From Oenanthe sinensis (Eukaryota > Streptophyta > Magnoliopsida > Apiales > Apiaceae), in assembly GCA_028671895.1 (NCBI GenBank), contig CM053806.1:18549001-18613000 (forward strand): a stretch of 64,000 bases of DNA. Reading direction: 5' to 3'. Numbering within the stretch: the stretch's first letter is position 1; every line of letters begins with the position of its first letter. The notes beneath the pieces were generated by a model. It did no database searches, was not told the DNA's origin, and saw only the letters and a program-made list of their open reading frames with translations. A program made the position numbers and the translations under genes. This document shows, piece by piece, positions 23,077-35,827 of the stretch.

Positions 23077-23430
23077 ACTATTTTCAATACTAGTCAAGGA
23101 AAGAATATCGATATCTAATAAACTTCACTTTTAGATATTTAAACGCTAATATTTATTTCTTATTTATTTTTAAGTTAAACAATCCTTAATATCTTTTATA
23201 TAAATATCCTTATCATACTATAGGTAATATGTAATTTTTTTTTAAATTGGATGGGTAATATGTAATTAACTTATTAAAATGTTAGAATCAGAGTTTGAAT
23301 AATAAATGAAGATATTTTTAAATAATAATAATAATAATAAATGAAATTTATTTATCAATTACTCACATTAATACACGTATTAAAAAATCCAACGGTAAAA
23401 TTTGAATATATTGTGGGAAGGGAATCGATA

Positions 23431-23812
23431 TCAATCAATATATCAATATAAAGGAGAAGACGGAGACGGTTAGGTGGCGCTTCCAAATCGTCTCAATATA
23501 TTTTTCTAATTTTCTCGAATTTTTGAACTAGTAAATATTAAAAATTATAATAAAAACTAAGTTACTTTATATTTTCCTAAACTTTCTTCAAATTATGAAA
23601 AATCTTAAATACGTTACATTCTCCTAAACTTTCTACTCAAGTCAAGTAAATTATTATTATCCATAAGATAAGTTTCAAAATTTTAGAAAAGACATTAAAT
23701 TATTAAAAATTGAAACTATTTTGGATTTTTAAAAAGACACTTTTTAAAATAAAAATTTTAATAAATTTAAAATTTATTATGAGACCGTCGCGAAACACGG
23801 TTTTTTTACTAG
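23431..23812 (+). mobile_element. Short non-autonomous Helitron (H1)
   Basis: It starts TC after an A (23430) and ends CTAG before a T (23813), the A/T insertion site of Helitrons. A hairpin-like ACCGTCGCGAAACACGGT lies about ten bases before the CTAG end. The AAAGGAGAAGACGG block near the start and AAGTCAAGTAAATTATTATTATCCAT in the middle recur in H3 at 52.0-53.4 kb. No Rep/helicase is present, so it depends on another element. Confidence 0.65.
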
Positions 23813-24401
23813 TATATATATATCTATATATCTATATATATATATATAATAAAGGAGAATCCTCAGGCGCTCTCAAATCGCTCAAAACTATTTTTCTAAT
23901 TTTTCAAGAATTTATGAATTAAAAATTTATATAAATTCTTATTTGTCTTCTAATAAGAGTCTAATTACTACTTGTTTTCTAATTGAAAGTCTTATAAGGA
24001 AATATTAACTTGCTCTAATTAAAAGTCTAATAAAATTAATACTCACAATCTAATTAGGATTTCAATTATGACTTATCTTTTCATTAAGAATGTAATTAAT
24101 AAATATTAAAATATTCTAATTGTAAGTATTATAAAAATAATTGTATGAGAGATTTAAAGAAGAAACGATAGAGCAATTATTAGCAAAAAATATGTTTCAC
24201 GACAGAACAACTCATTAAGGAAAAGTTTATTAATCTGTTAATCGTTAAAATTGGAGAATTTTCAGGTGCTTTCAAAGCGTTCGATATTATTTTTCTAATT
24301 TTTTAGAATTATGTATTTGAAATTTATATAAATTTCTATTTATTTTTTAATAAGTGTTTAATTACTATTTGTCTTTTAATTAGATGTCTTTTATGCAAAT
24401 A

Positions 24402-24939
24402 TGTTTCCCAGAATAATCAATCTATTACAGAAGGGGGTTGAATGTAATAGTGCCTGTAAATCGATTATGAACACAAGTATATAGAATGGAATACTGTTTT
24501 GTATTATTAATGATCTTGAATACAAAACTCTCTCAAGAAATAATATTCTTAAGAGCTGCTAGGTTATATAACTATTGTTTAATGAATTCGACATCGAATT
24601 ATAACCTATCTCTGTGTTTATATAGACACAGCTACAAATACAATTACAAAACAGATTATGATAAGAATAGCTTTAATAAGGTAATTAGACTTGCACTTGA
24701 ATTCCTTCTTATTATCCAAATCAGACTCTGATTTGTCTGTTTCCTTTTCTGGTAGACTCTGAAGCTAAACTCTGTCGGTTTGTCATTCTCTGATTTGAGC
24801 ATTCTCTGTTAGAATAAACTCTGATTGAGTATTCTCTGATAGAGTAAACTCTGACCGACAGCTTCCTTAAACTCTGATGACGTCAGCATAAACTCTATTT
24901 AATATTCTCTGACAATCATCAGTGTTTGCATTCCTAACA
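24402..24939 (-). repeat. 3' LTR of copia C
   Basis: TG...CA ends. CTCTG (complement of the CAGAG core) occurs ten times between 24723 and 24912, mostly as AACTCTG or TTCTCTG. Confidence 0.95.
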
Positions 24940-24951
24940 ATCTCCCACAAT
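24940..24951 (-). promoter_or_regulatory. Polypurine tract of copia C
   Basis: The minus strand reads ATTGTGGGAGAT followed by TGTTAGG of the LTR. Confidence 0.75.
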
Positions 24952-25039
24952 TTATGCTTTAAGAATTAAAACATAAATTTCACTTATGATGTCAGAAATA
25001 CAAGAAAAATGCATCAGAGTTTGTTTACCCTTTTTAGAC

Positions 25040-28000
25040 TCATATTCTTCTGTAAGAGAAGTCCTCTTTCAGAAATTGACTTAGGAGCTTTTCTTCAGCA
25101 TCTTTCAATAAATCAACAAGCTTCTCCTTCAATTCCCTCATGTTATCAGAAGAATCATCTATTTGAATTATTGCAGCCCTTAGAGCATAAATTGATGACC
25201 TCTCCATACTTTCATCTAAGGCAATGCAACAGGTCTTCATACCATCAGGATTTAAGATTAGTGTAGGAATCCCTAACACCATTTTGACCTTTGCATCCCC
25301 TTTTCTCATTTCTCTTTCTGTTCCATCTTCAAGTATGTATCCAGGCTCATATTCTTCAGAGTTTATCATCAACAACTTTTCACTCTTCTTCTTCTCAGCT
25401 ATTATTCTTTCAACAATCTTCCTCCACCTAGAAGTTGCTTCATTTTCATCATTGAGCAGATATAGAACATGTTCAAGTTCTTTAGATGCTTTATCAATCA
25501 GACTTTCTTCAGCAATCTTCAAAACTCTACCATCTTCTAAAAAATAAATGAGTTTCTCCTTAGCTTGAGCACCATCAAAGATATCCTTCACTACATTAAC
25601 AGAGATTAATTTATCCAGATGTTCTTGAGACAGCTCTTCTTCAGGTTTATCTTTCAGTGAATAAGGATCTCTGAAGATATTTGCTTCACCTCTGTAGACC
25701 TTAGCATGTGTATCACCAATACCACCTTTATTTTTTCCAAGTCTGGCATTGAGAGTTAGAGTTTGAGTTTTTGTCCACAAAGGATCAGACCTTTTCTTTC
25801 TTATCAGAGATTGTTATTTTTCTTCTTCCTCATCATCAAAACTTGAACCACCTGGAAGAAAAGTTGTTCCAGACATAGTGAGAGGTTTCTTTGGCTTAAC
25901 TGGAGCTTTTGGTTGAATTCTAGAAGATGATCTTGTTTGAATTTCTGAAACTGGTCTTGATTGAGCAACTGGTTTGAAAGTTTCAATAGGTTTGATTTGA
26001 ATAGGCTTGAATTCTGGTTTCTTCTGTTGAGCAACAGTCTTTTTCTGAATTGGACCTTTTTTTACACTTCTTTTTCTGAACTTGAGCACTAACAGCTCCA
26101 GATTTCTTCAATTCAGCTTCTACTGCAACTGGATCCATTCCTGGATGTTCCTCTTCAAACATTTTCTTTGCCAGTTCAGCATCCTTCAAGTTTTGTTCTT
26201 CAATCTTCTCTGGCTTATCTTCATCTTCAAGTTTCTTTGCTAATTCTAAATCAGCATCTATCAGAGTTTGCTTATCAGAGTTTATCTCAGTCTTTGATGT
26301 CACCAGAGTTTGTTCAATCAGAGTTTGCTGCATCAGAGTTTGCTTCCCATCCTTATGACTCCCTTGATCTTCATCATTCGGTTTGTTAGGTTTGAGAATT
26401 ACATCCTCCTTGCATTTGTCTGAACCCTTCTCCCCTTTTCTGACATCATGACCTGTTTGAACAGTAAGAAGTTCGACAATTGTATGTAACATCCCCTGCA
26501 TAGAACTAACAGAATTAGAAAGATGATTCACTTTAGCTTCCAATGCATCCTGTTTAGCGGAGACAGAAAGGAGTTTTGCTTCCAGAGAATGTTGAGAAGT
26601 GGAAACAGCAGTTCCGAGAAGAACATAATGCTTGGTGATAGATGCCTTCAGATCAGTAACTTCATGTTGAAGGCCTTTGGACATAATAGTAGAGGCTTTC
26701 AAGATTGTCTTCAATTCTCCAGAAGAAATTTCTTTGCCAGCTTTATTGATTAAGTCAAGAACATGAGGCCAAGAAATCTCTCTCTCAGGAATCTTCCAAG
26801 AAGAATCCCAAATGGATTGCCTGTGAGAAGAAAGAAAATCTTCAGCAGATGACTTTGCTTGGAAACTGAAATCCCTTCTGATACCCTCTGCATCAAGATC
26901 AACTTCAATACGTCCTTTAAGATCTTCCACCACCATGTAATCATGATACTTCATCCCTAATCTCTCATGAGCATCATGTGCATTAATAGGCCATCTCTTG
27001 GTGTTATATCTTTGAGTGAAAGGAATTGACAGATCTGTGACTTCTTCATCAACAAAAATATCATCAGAGTCTGTGTCCTTCTCATCAGAGTTTGAAACAT
27101 CAACAGAGTGTGGCACAGCATCAGAGTTTGATACAGGTAAACTCTGAGTACCTGCAAAAGTAACAGAACAACCTAAATCACTCTGATTTTTTAAAGTAGT
27201 CTCATTACTTCTCACATCACACATATCATAACTTTTAATAGTTAGATTTTGCTCACTAGAAGTAACTAACTTCTTTCTCAATTCTACCTCTCATTTTGCC
27301 AGATCTAGTGTCTGCCTCTCATTTATTCTGTTTTTCACACATTTTACCTCAGACTCACTAGAAAGGCTCAACACACAATGTCCTACAGAAATAAGAGGTG
27401 GCTGAGAAAGGATATTTGTAGTCATATGAATAGGGGTATCCATTTTAGGTCTATCCATGATCATCCCAGCAGTAAAGGTTGGAAATATAAATTCTGAACT
27501 AATACAATCAGAGAATGTAAATTCTGAAGTAGAGTCAGAGTTTATACCTTGAGCATTTGTAGATGGAGTCTCCATAGGGAATGTAGAAATTGAATGCTCA
27601 AAGAGAGCATCAGAGTTTGCCTTTAGAGCTTCATCAGAGTTTGTCTGTCCAATAAGATGTTCTTGGTCTGCAATCATAAAATGGATGATTGGTTCTTGTG
27701 GGACCTGAGTCAGATCAGCAGCTGCTTCACCACTTTGAGGCGAAGGTTCTTGTGGGCATGACTCTGCCAGAGATTGGCCTTCAGCATTAGCAACAGCAAT
27801 GTCTGCAATAATTGTGTGGGTGCCTGCATCCAAACTTTGATTGGATGGTTCTTGTGTGACTGGAGCATTAACAACCTCTTCAACCCTTTGAGCAGAAGGT
27901 TCTTATGGGTTGTACTCCTGATCATTGCTGGCTTCATGTGCTGGAATTGTGACTTCTATTGAACTTTGATCAATAGGTTCTTGTGTGCCTGGCCCTTCAC

Positions 28001-29654
28001 TGATTGCTACCTCATTTTGAGAAGTAGGTTCTTGTGTGTCCTGGCCAAAAGAGACAGACTTCGTCTTTCTTCTAGAAAAGAGTTTGGAACTTGGAGAGGT
28101 TGACGTTGATTTTGATTTGGTTGCCTCCATTTCTTTTCTGACTTGTTCAGCCAGCTCCCTAACTCTTTCATAAGACATCTCCTTTATAATTTGCTTAGGA
28201 GAGGTTGTTGGAGAATCTGATATTTGAACTGGAGTAGTGTCACTAGATTTTATTAACTCATCAGAGTTGGTCAATTTCTCAGAGTTTATCACTGTAGTGT
28301 TTAAAAGTCTTTCAGAGTTTGGCCGATCAGAGATTGGAGCGTCAGAGTTTATAGCTGCATCAGAGTTTATCCCTTCAATCTTTGCAGCCTCAGAGTTTGC
28401 AATCTTGACTAGTCTTCTTTTCTTTTTCTTCTTCTCAGGAATTGGAAGAACTGTTTCTTTCTGAGGAGAAGTCTGAGAAACCTGTTCAACTGTCGTTCTC
28501 TTAGCAAAGACGAACCCTTCATCAGAATCTGTATCTTCATCAATTAACTTTCTCTTTTTGAGAGAAGATTCTGTCACTGAATTCCCCTTCCGTTTGCTTG
28601 AGCCCTATTGAGAGGTGTATGTTACAACTACAGGCTTTTGAGAGACTGTAGAGGTTGGCAAAGGTGTTTGGGTGTCAGTGTTTGGAGGGTGACTTGGGTT
28701 TGAATCAGAGGGTGCTAAACTCTGATTCATAGCCACTAAGAGAAAATCCCTGCCATACATGGTAGGCATTTTCTGATTTAAGAGAAGCCTGACCCATGTG
28801 GGATAAAAGAGAGGAGAGAGATTACCTTTCTTAGCATCCTTCCTAGCTAGGTCAGCAAAAATTCTTTTATTCATACAAAAACTGGCTAAACTCTAATCAT
28901 TCTCAAGACTTGCATTAGGTAATAAATAATTAAAAATTAACTGAAGAAATCTAGCAAAGTATACAGTGTAAATATCATCATTTATCTTGCTAGCCAACTG
29001 CCTAATTATTAAACAAGGAAAATTGAAATTGAGATTATGGGTCAGAGAATACCCAATCTGTTGAGACAGCTGCGGAATGGCATCAAAATTGGTACATTTG
29101 GCAGTGAAAGCTCTTGTAATGCAGTCGAAGAAGAAACTCCATTCTCTTCTTAAATGTGGTCTTGTTAAACTTCCCAATTTAGATAGGCTACCTCCATAGC
29201 CTATTGCTTTGAAAAATTCCTTGATTTGATCATCTCCAACAAAATCATCATACTCAGCCACTTCTGGAAGATGAAGAGCTTGTCTCACCACAGCAGGAGT
29301 AATGGAATACTTGCCATTGCATTGAAATGTTATTATCGGCTCCTCATTATCATTAGCATTATTAAACTTTGCAGTTGACCAGATTTTGAGCAGAGATTGA
29401 GCGGAGAAGTTCATGGGTTCCTGAAGTGCGTACCCAATATAACAGTTCTGCAGAAAATCCTGAATCACATGAAAATCCTGAGGTGTTTCATCCTTAGATA
29501 GAAAAGAGATGTAGTTTGATGCAGCAAAAGAATAGGTCTGAAAAGTAATACCCTTAGACGCCATTAAAGTTTTGAGATATGAAGTGTAAATAACAATTAG
29601 GGTTTGATAAGACGAGAGAGAAAGATAGAATAAACGATATAGATGAAAATTCAC
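25040..29654 (-). pseudogene. Accessory ORF of copia C, about 1,500 codons, unknown function, broken
   Basis: One frame runs from about 29654 to 26080 and then shifts once. The likely start is ATG at 29564 (MASKGITFQTY); an upstream in-frame ATG adds 30 hydrophobic residues. The N-terminal domain (about 200 residues) shows ITFQCNGKYSITPAVV..ALHLPE, FFKAIGYGG and LRREWSFFFDCI..AFTAK, and it matches the start of D's accessory ORF in pattern. A low-complexity region rich in NSD/NSE, Q, P and K follows. Next come a coiled coil (residues like LLSVSAKQDALEAKVNHLS), a KP-rich basic stretch and a charged C-terminal domain with LIYFLEDGRVLKI. Stops lie at about 28890, 28602, 27903, 27291 and 25814, and a frameshift near 26080. 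I do not recognise the family by name. Confidence 0.75.
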
Positions 29655-30109
29655 AGTGAAACAAAATGAATTAAACTATTCCCTCTCAATTGCATATACC
29701 CTTTAGTGGGACACGTGGCAAGAAATAATTTGAGCAGTAATGAGTAGACTAAGTATCAAAATACAACAAGTGTGTGTGTGCTGTGTAATAATAGGAACCG
29801 TCATTCGTGAGATACACGCGCCTTATTACAAGTCCAGTCAGAGATTAATAATTATGATGTTACAAAATGAAATATGATGTCATAAATATGATCTCAGAGT
29901 TTACCACTTAATCAGAGTTTACAGATCAGAGTTTATATGAGTCAGAGTTTAGTATGTACTGTCAGAGTTTACCACATACTCTGACAGAGTTTACCATAAA
30001 CACTGATAACTTGTGATCAGAGATTAGATGCTTCAATGATCAGAGTTTGTTCCATTTTCATCAGAGTTTACCCCATACTCTGACCTATACTCTGAGTGTC
30101 TGAAACTTG
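29655..30109. repeat. Non-coding spacer of copia C with dense CAGAG(T/A)TT words
   Basis: It lies between the accessory ORF and the end of pol. From 29894 to 30070 nine words of the form CAGAGTTT or CAGAGATT, most preceded by T and followed by A, all lie on the plus strand. A few ACTCTGA complements are interspersed. There is no ORF. By position it could be the promoter of the accessory ORF. Confidence 0.85.
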
Positions 30110-33100
30110 CTAAGTTGAGCCACTTGTCACCATCCCTAATTCAGAAACCAGTCTGTTAAATGTTACTTCAGGCAAGGGCTTAGTGAATATATCTGCTAAT
30201 TGTTGATCTGTAGGAACAAAATGTAATTCAATTGTGCCTTCCTCCACATGTTCCCTTATGAAGTGATATCTGATACTGATGTGTTTTGTCAGAGAATGTT
30301 GAACTGGATTTCCTGTCATTGCAATAGCACTTTGGTTATCACAATAAATAGGAATTTTTGAAAATTTCAAACCATAGTCTAACAATTGATTTCTCATCCA
30401 TAAAATCTGTGCACAGCAGCTTCCAGCAGCTATATATTCAGCCTCTGCAGTTGATGTTGAAATGGATTTCTGCTTTTTGCTTTGCCATGACACAAGTCTT
30501 CCACCTAAAAATTGACAACTGCCACTTGTGCTTTTCCTGTCAATCTTGCATCCTGCAAAGTCAGCATCTGAATAGCCTATCAATTTGAAATCAGACTCCC
30601 TAGGATACCATAAGCCAAGATAAGCAGTGCCCTTGAGATATCTGAAAATCCTTTTCACAGCAATCAAATGAGGTGCTCTTGGATTTGCTTGAAATCTAGC
30701 ACACAGACATGTGGCAAACATGATGTCTGGTCTACTTGCAGTCAAATAAAGTAGAGAACCAATCATTCCTCTGTATGCTGTAATATCAACAGGTTCTCCA
30801 GTGTCTTGATCAAGTTTTGTGGCAGTAGCCATGGGAGTTGTAGCAAATGCAGAATCTTGCATTTGAAATTTAGTGAGTATATTCTTTGTGTATTTAGACT
30901 GATTAATGAAAATACCTTCTTCAGTCTGTTTCACTTGTAAACCTAGAAAATAACTCAATTCTCCCATCATACTCATTTGATACCTGGACTGCATTAGCTT
31001 TGAAAATCTTTCACAGAGTTTCTCATTAGTGGAACCAAATATAATATCATCAACATATATTTGAACCAATAATAAATCCTTACTTTGAGTTCTATAAAAT
31101 AAGGTTTTATCAATTGTTCCTCTAGTAAAACCATTTTCAAGTAAGAATAGAGCCAGAGTTTCATACCAGGCCCTTGGTGCTTGCTTTAGTCCATATAGAG
31201 CTTTGTCCAGTCTGTAGACATGATTTGGATATTTTGGATTGACAAAGCCAGGTGGTTGTTCAACATAGACTTCTTCTTCAAGTTCACCATTTAAAAATGC
31301 ACTTTTAACATCCATCTGGTAGACCTTGAATTTCTTATGAGCAGCATAAGCAAGAAAAATTCTGATTGCCTCAAGTCTAGCTACAGGTGCATAGGTTTCA
31401 TCATAATCAATCCCCTCCTGTTGAGAATAACCTTAGGCCACCAGTCTTGCTTTATTTCTTGTAATTATTCCATCAGAGTCTGTCTTGTTCCTGAATACCC
31501 ATTTTGTGCCAACAATAGATCTGTTCTTTGGCCTTGGAACTAGGGTCCAAACTTCATTCCTTTCAAACTCATTCAATTCTTCCTGCATTGCAGTAATCCA
31601 ATCTGCATCTTTCAAAGCATCTTCAACATTCTTTGGTTCTGTTTGCGAAAGAAAACTATGAAATAGACATTCATTCTGAGTAGCTTTTCTTGTTTTTATT
31701 CCACTTTCCAGATCACCTATAATTAAATCAGGTGTGTGATCTTTGGTCCATTTCCTTGGATGTGGAAAGTTCCTTGAACTAGATGCTCCCCCATGATCTG
31801 TGCCTTCATAGAATGATCCTTCTGTAAATGTTGATCCTCCCCCTGAAGATGTGCTTCCATCAGTGTTTGATGACTCAGAGTTTAGGTACTCAGAGTTTGA
31901 GTTATCAGAGATTGAGGTCTCAGACTTTGTGGTCTCAGAATTTGAATGATCAGAGTTTAGGGTTTCAGAGTTTGTGTTGTTCAGATTTTGGTCAGACTCT
32001 AATATTTCAATTACTGTGTTTTGATCTCCAATGTTAGTACTTGATTGATGTTGCTCCCCCTCAACATGTGCAGAATCTTCAATTTTTATTTCAATCAATT
32101 CTGAATCAGAGTTTAAAGAATCAGAGATTACCTCACCAGAGTTTAGTTGAATTGAGTTTATTTTCTGGAGTTCATTCTCAAATCTTAGAGTTTCTTGTGC
32201 ATCTTTATCATGTAACCCAGCTATCTTCCCTTCATCAAAGGAGACATTAATTGATTCCATGACTGTTCTTGTCCTTAAATTGAATATTTTGAATGCCCTT
32301 GAAGAGGTTTTAGAAGTTATTGCATATCCAATAAAAATTCATCCATCTGCTTTAAGTTCAAACTTCTTTAATTGTTCAGGATGTGTTTTGAGAATAAAAC
32401 ACTTGCATCCAAAGATGTGAAATTACTTGACATTTGGCTTTCTTCCTTTCAAAGATTCATATGGAGTCATTCCATGTTTGTTTATTAAGGAACAATTCTG
32501 AGTAATGCATGCAGTTTTCACAGCTTCTGCCCAAAAATAAGTAGGTAGCTTTGCTCCTTCTAGCATTGTTCTGGCAGCTTCTATTAAAGTTCTGTTCTTT
32601 CTTTCAACTACACCATTTTATTGAGGTGTGCTAGGTGCTGAGAATTGTTGAGTAATACCTTTTGTTGAGCAGAATTCCTCCATTGTTGAATTCTTAAACT
32701 CTGTTCCATTGTCACTCCTTAAATTCTTTACTTTGTGAGTTGATCCATTCTCAATCATTACAATATGATCAATGATTGTTTCTGCAGTTTCATCCTTCTT
32801 ATGTAAAAAGTACACCCAAGTAAATCTAGTGAAATCATCAACTATTACAAGAGTGTATTTCTTCTTTCCAATGGACATGATATTAACTGGACCAAATAAG
32901 TCAAGATGCAATAGATGAAAAGGTTGATCAATTGAATTTTCAGTTTTGCTCTTGAAAGATGTCTTCTTTTGTTTGGCCTTTTGACATGAATCACAGAGTC
33001 CATCAGGATGAAATTGAACTTTTGGAAGACCTCTAACTAGGTCCTTCTTTATCAATTCATTAATGTTTCCAAAGTTCAGGTGACACAACTTTTTGTGCCA

Positions 33101-33520
33101 ATTCCAGCTTTCCATTGGTGATGCCTTTCCAAGTAGACAGGTTAAGGAACCATTAGAATTAGTATCCAAGCTATATTCAAATAAATTGTTATGTCTGTGG
33201 CCAATAAGAAATATTTTTCCATTTTTCTTGTTTTTCACTTCACAATGAGTTTCATGAAATTCCACAGAATAATATTTGTTTGTCATTTGACTCACACTTA
33301 GCAGATTATGTTTGAGTCCTTCAACCAGAGCTACCTTTTTAATGATGACATTTCCAATCACTATGTTGCCATATCCCAGTGTTCTTCCTATGTTGCCATC
33401 TCCATAAGATACTGCTGGGCCAGCCTTCTCCTCAAACTCTGAAAGCAGGGATTTATTTCCAGTCATATGTGCAGAACATCCACTATCAATCACTAGAATG
33501 TTCTTCCTGTTTCCCTGCAA
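30110..33520 (-). pseudogene. pol of copia C: protease, integrase, RT, RNase H (few stops)
   Basis: The frame opens just after a splice-acceptor-like CAG. Protease active site is VIDSGCSAHMTG. GAG-pre-integrase has WHKKLCHLNFGNI with C..C zinc ligands (LCDSCQKAK), then the integrase core HLDLFG, VDDFTRFTWVYF and RSDNGTEF. A TAA follows SAPSTPQ at about 32615. Two further stops lie near 32425 and 32330. After the NSD-rich linker, RT begins; one TAA (31431-31433, after NKARLVA) precedes [24 protein letters not shown] and the catalytic [11 protein letters not shown] (YVDD at 31046-31057). RNase H shows [35 protein letters not shown] and the end DIFTKPLPE. From 31315 to 30110 the frame is intact over 401 codons. 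Confidence 0.94.
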
Positions 33521-33537
33521 TCAGTAAATGCAATTTA
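33515..33537 (-). promoter_or_regulatory. 3' splice-site-like sequence at gag-pol boundary of C
   Basis: Gag ends with a TAA at about 33535-33537. The pol frame, -1 relative to gag, is closed by TGA until TTGCAGGG. On the minus strand TTTACTGATTGCAG ends at 33515, with a branch-point-like CTGAT. There is no overlap of gag and pol frames, so simple frameshifting cannot join them as written. Confidence 0.4.
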
Positions 33538-35791
33538 ATTAGTAGTTATGGGGACCCAAACTAGTTTGGGTCCTTTCTTTGAAAACTTGTTAACTTTTGC
33601 AGCAGAAGTTCTTTTGTCAGAGTTTGTGTTAACAGAGTTTACATGATCAGAGTTAACATTTACAGAGTTTGTACTGTCAGAGTTTACACTCCTTTTATCA
33701 GTCTTTATCACATATTTTTGCTTGACAGTATGTTTTGGAGAATTACTCATTTGAGGTTGTGGTTTGTAAGAATTGTAATACAAATTATGATAATCTTTGC
33801 ATTTATAAATAGAATGCCATAAACTACCACAGTGAAAACAGGGATTTGATCTTGTTTGTTTTCTAGCCTCAAACCTAGGTTTTTCAGGTTCTTTCTTTTT
33901 CTTTTGTTTACAGTCAATAGCAAGGTGATTTGAATTTCCACAAGTAAAACAGGTTTTCCTAGGAGCATCAGGGATATTTATGTAGTTATTCTCCTTAGTA
34001 ATTCCTACTTTACCATTCCTATTTCTTTTCACCTTTTTAGTTTTATTAGTGACTGCCTTCAACTTTTCTTTAAGTTGCTTCTGTGAAAATAATCCTATAT
34101 TTATCTTTTTAGAATCTGGCACACCATTGTTTTTAGAGCATTCAGGGAGAGTTTTCTTATAATTACTAGCTCTAACAAACTTCACAGGTTTAGTCAATGT
34201 TCCTTTTGTGTGTGAATTAGTGTGAAATTCTTTATCAGATTCATAACCTAGGGCTGATGTCCAATTCTTTTCAGAAAGCATTTGTTGGACCTTCTTACCA
34301 GAGTTTGTCCGAACTCTGAAGGTCTCTTTTTCCTTAGCTATCTCAGTTTTCAAATATGTGACTTGTATTTCCAACTGAGTTTGCATGTGAATAGCATTAT
34401 CAAGGTCTTTCTTAATGTTTATCATATCAGATTTTTCAGATTCAAGCATGTTGTTCCTAGCAGTTAGAGTTTGTATTTCAGATTTTAATCTTTCATTTTC
34501 AAAAGAATGAGATTTAAAGCTAACATGCAAGTTTCTAAGGAAAGACTTTAATTCATGAATATCTTCAGTATCAAAAGTGAAAACAGAGTTTGGTACCTTT
34601 TCAGAGTTTAAGATGGTAGCATCAGAGTTTGCCATAAGAGCATAGTTAGTTTCTTCTTCAGAATCTGTGGAATCCATCCAATCTTTCTTTGATGTGATGA
34701 GAGCTTTCCCAGATTCCTTGCTTCTGCACTCAGTAGCAAAGTGCCCCATCTTATTGCACTTGTAACACTTGATCTTTGATTTATCAAGAGTTTTTGATTT
34801 TCCATCTCTATCTTCCCTTTTTCTGAATCTGTCTTTCTTGTCTGACTCACCATGCTTTTTCTGAAAGTTTCCTTGCTTCCTAAATTTTCTGTATTTCTTG
34901 AAGCTTTTTGACAAACATAGCAAACATCTCCATCATTTCAGAGTCTGAAGAATCATCAGAGTTTATATCAGAGTTTGCTTCAAACTCTGATTCACTGCTT
35001 TCTTGAAGCACTACTTCTTTCCCTTTTCTTATTGAAGTTTTAAACACCTTTTCTTTTGGTTCTTCAATCTTGGCTTCAACATTCAATGCAACAGATCTTG
35101 ACTTGCTGCTTTTTCTGTTTCTTCTCTGCTGTAACTCCAGATGATGAGTTTTCAATTTGCCATAAACTTCATCTAAGGACATCTCATCTAGATCCGCCCT
35201 GTCTCTAATCAAGGATGTTTGCAGATCCCATTCTTCTGGAAGAGCCCTCAGAAATTTGGTGTTTGAATCTTCATTGTCATACACTTTATCCACCAAAGCC
35301 AAGTTGTTCAACAGAGTTAGAAATCTGTCATAAATATCTGTGAGGGACTCATTCTGCTTAGCCTCAAAGTATTCATACTCTTGGATTAGTACAGATCTTC
35401 TATTTTTCTTTATCTCCTTTGTTCCTTGGCATTGAACCTCTAGTGCATCCCAGATTTCTTTGGCAGTTTTGCATGCTATTACCCTATTAGACATTACAGA
35501 GTCAAGACTATTATGCAGAATATTTCTTACTTTTGCATCTTTCAAGACTTCATGTTTTTCTTCATTGGTCCATTCTTTCTTGTCCTTTAAGGTGTAATAC
35601 TCAGGGATTTGTCTTCCTTCCACAATCGTAGATGGCACTAGTTTGGTTGGTAGATACTGTCCTGTATGAATTCTGTCCAAATAATCAGGATCAGTTGCTT
35701 CCAAGAACATAATCATCTTCACCCTCCATGTAGGATATTCAGCCTTCTTCAATATAGGGATCCTGATGCTTTCATACTTGTTACCAGACAT
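33535..35791 (-). pseudogene. gag of copia C, frameshifted
   Basis: It starts ATG at 35791, 36 bases after the primer site. The first piece (303 codons) has a DUF4219-like start (IRIPILKKAEYPTWRVKM) and a UBN2 capsid domain (KEIWDALEVQCQGT ... FLRALPEEWDLQTSL). At 34890-34900 the run GTCAAAAAGC shifts the frame; the second piece continues as SFKKYRKFRKQGN. It holds one CCHC knuckle KCYKCNKMGHFATEC and two further cysteine motifs, CFTCGNSNHLAIDC and CFHCGSLWHSIYKC. A coiled coil and NSD-rich segments follow. The protein ends GPKLVWVPITTN. Gag forms the virus-like particle and binds element RNA. Confidence 0.92.
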
Positions 35792-35827
35792 GATTATTTG
35801 ATCTTTTTAAGTCGTAATTAACTGTCT

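Noticed and set aside
25224..28464. Several plus-strand frames of 60-110 codons across the C accessory region
   Set aside because: They are shadows of the single long minus frame, and their boundaries do not match any domain or splice site.
29894..30070. CAGAGTTT cluster as a simple microsatellite
   Set aside because: Spacing between words is irregular, the intervening sequence is unrelated, and the word recurs in LTRs and ORFs.
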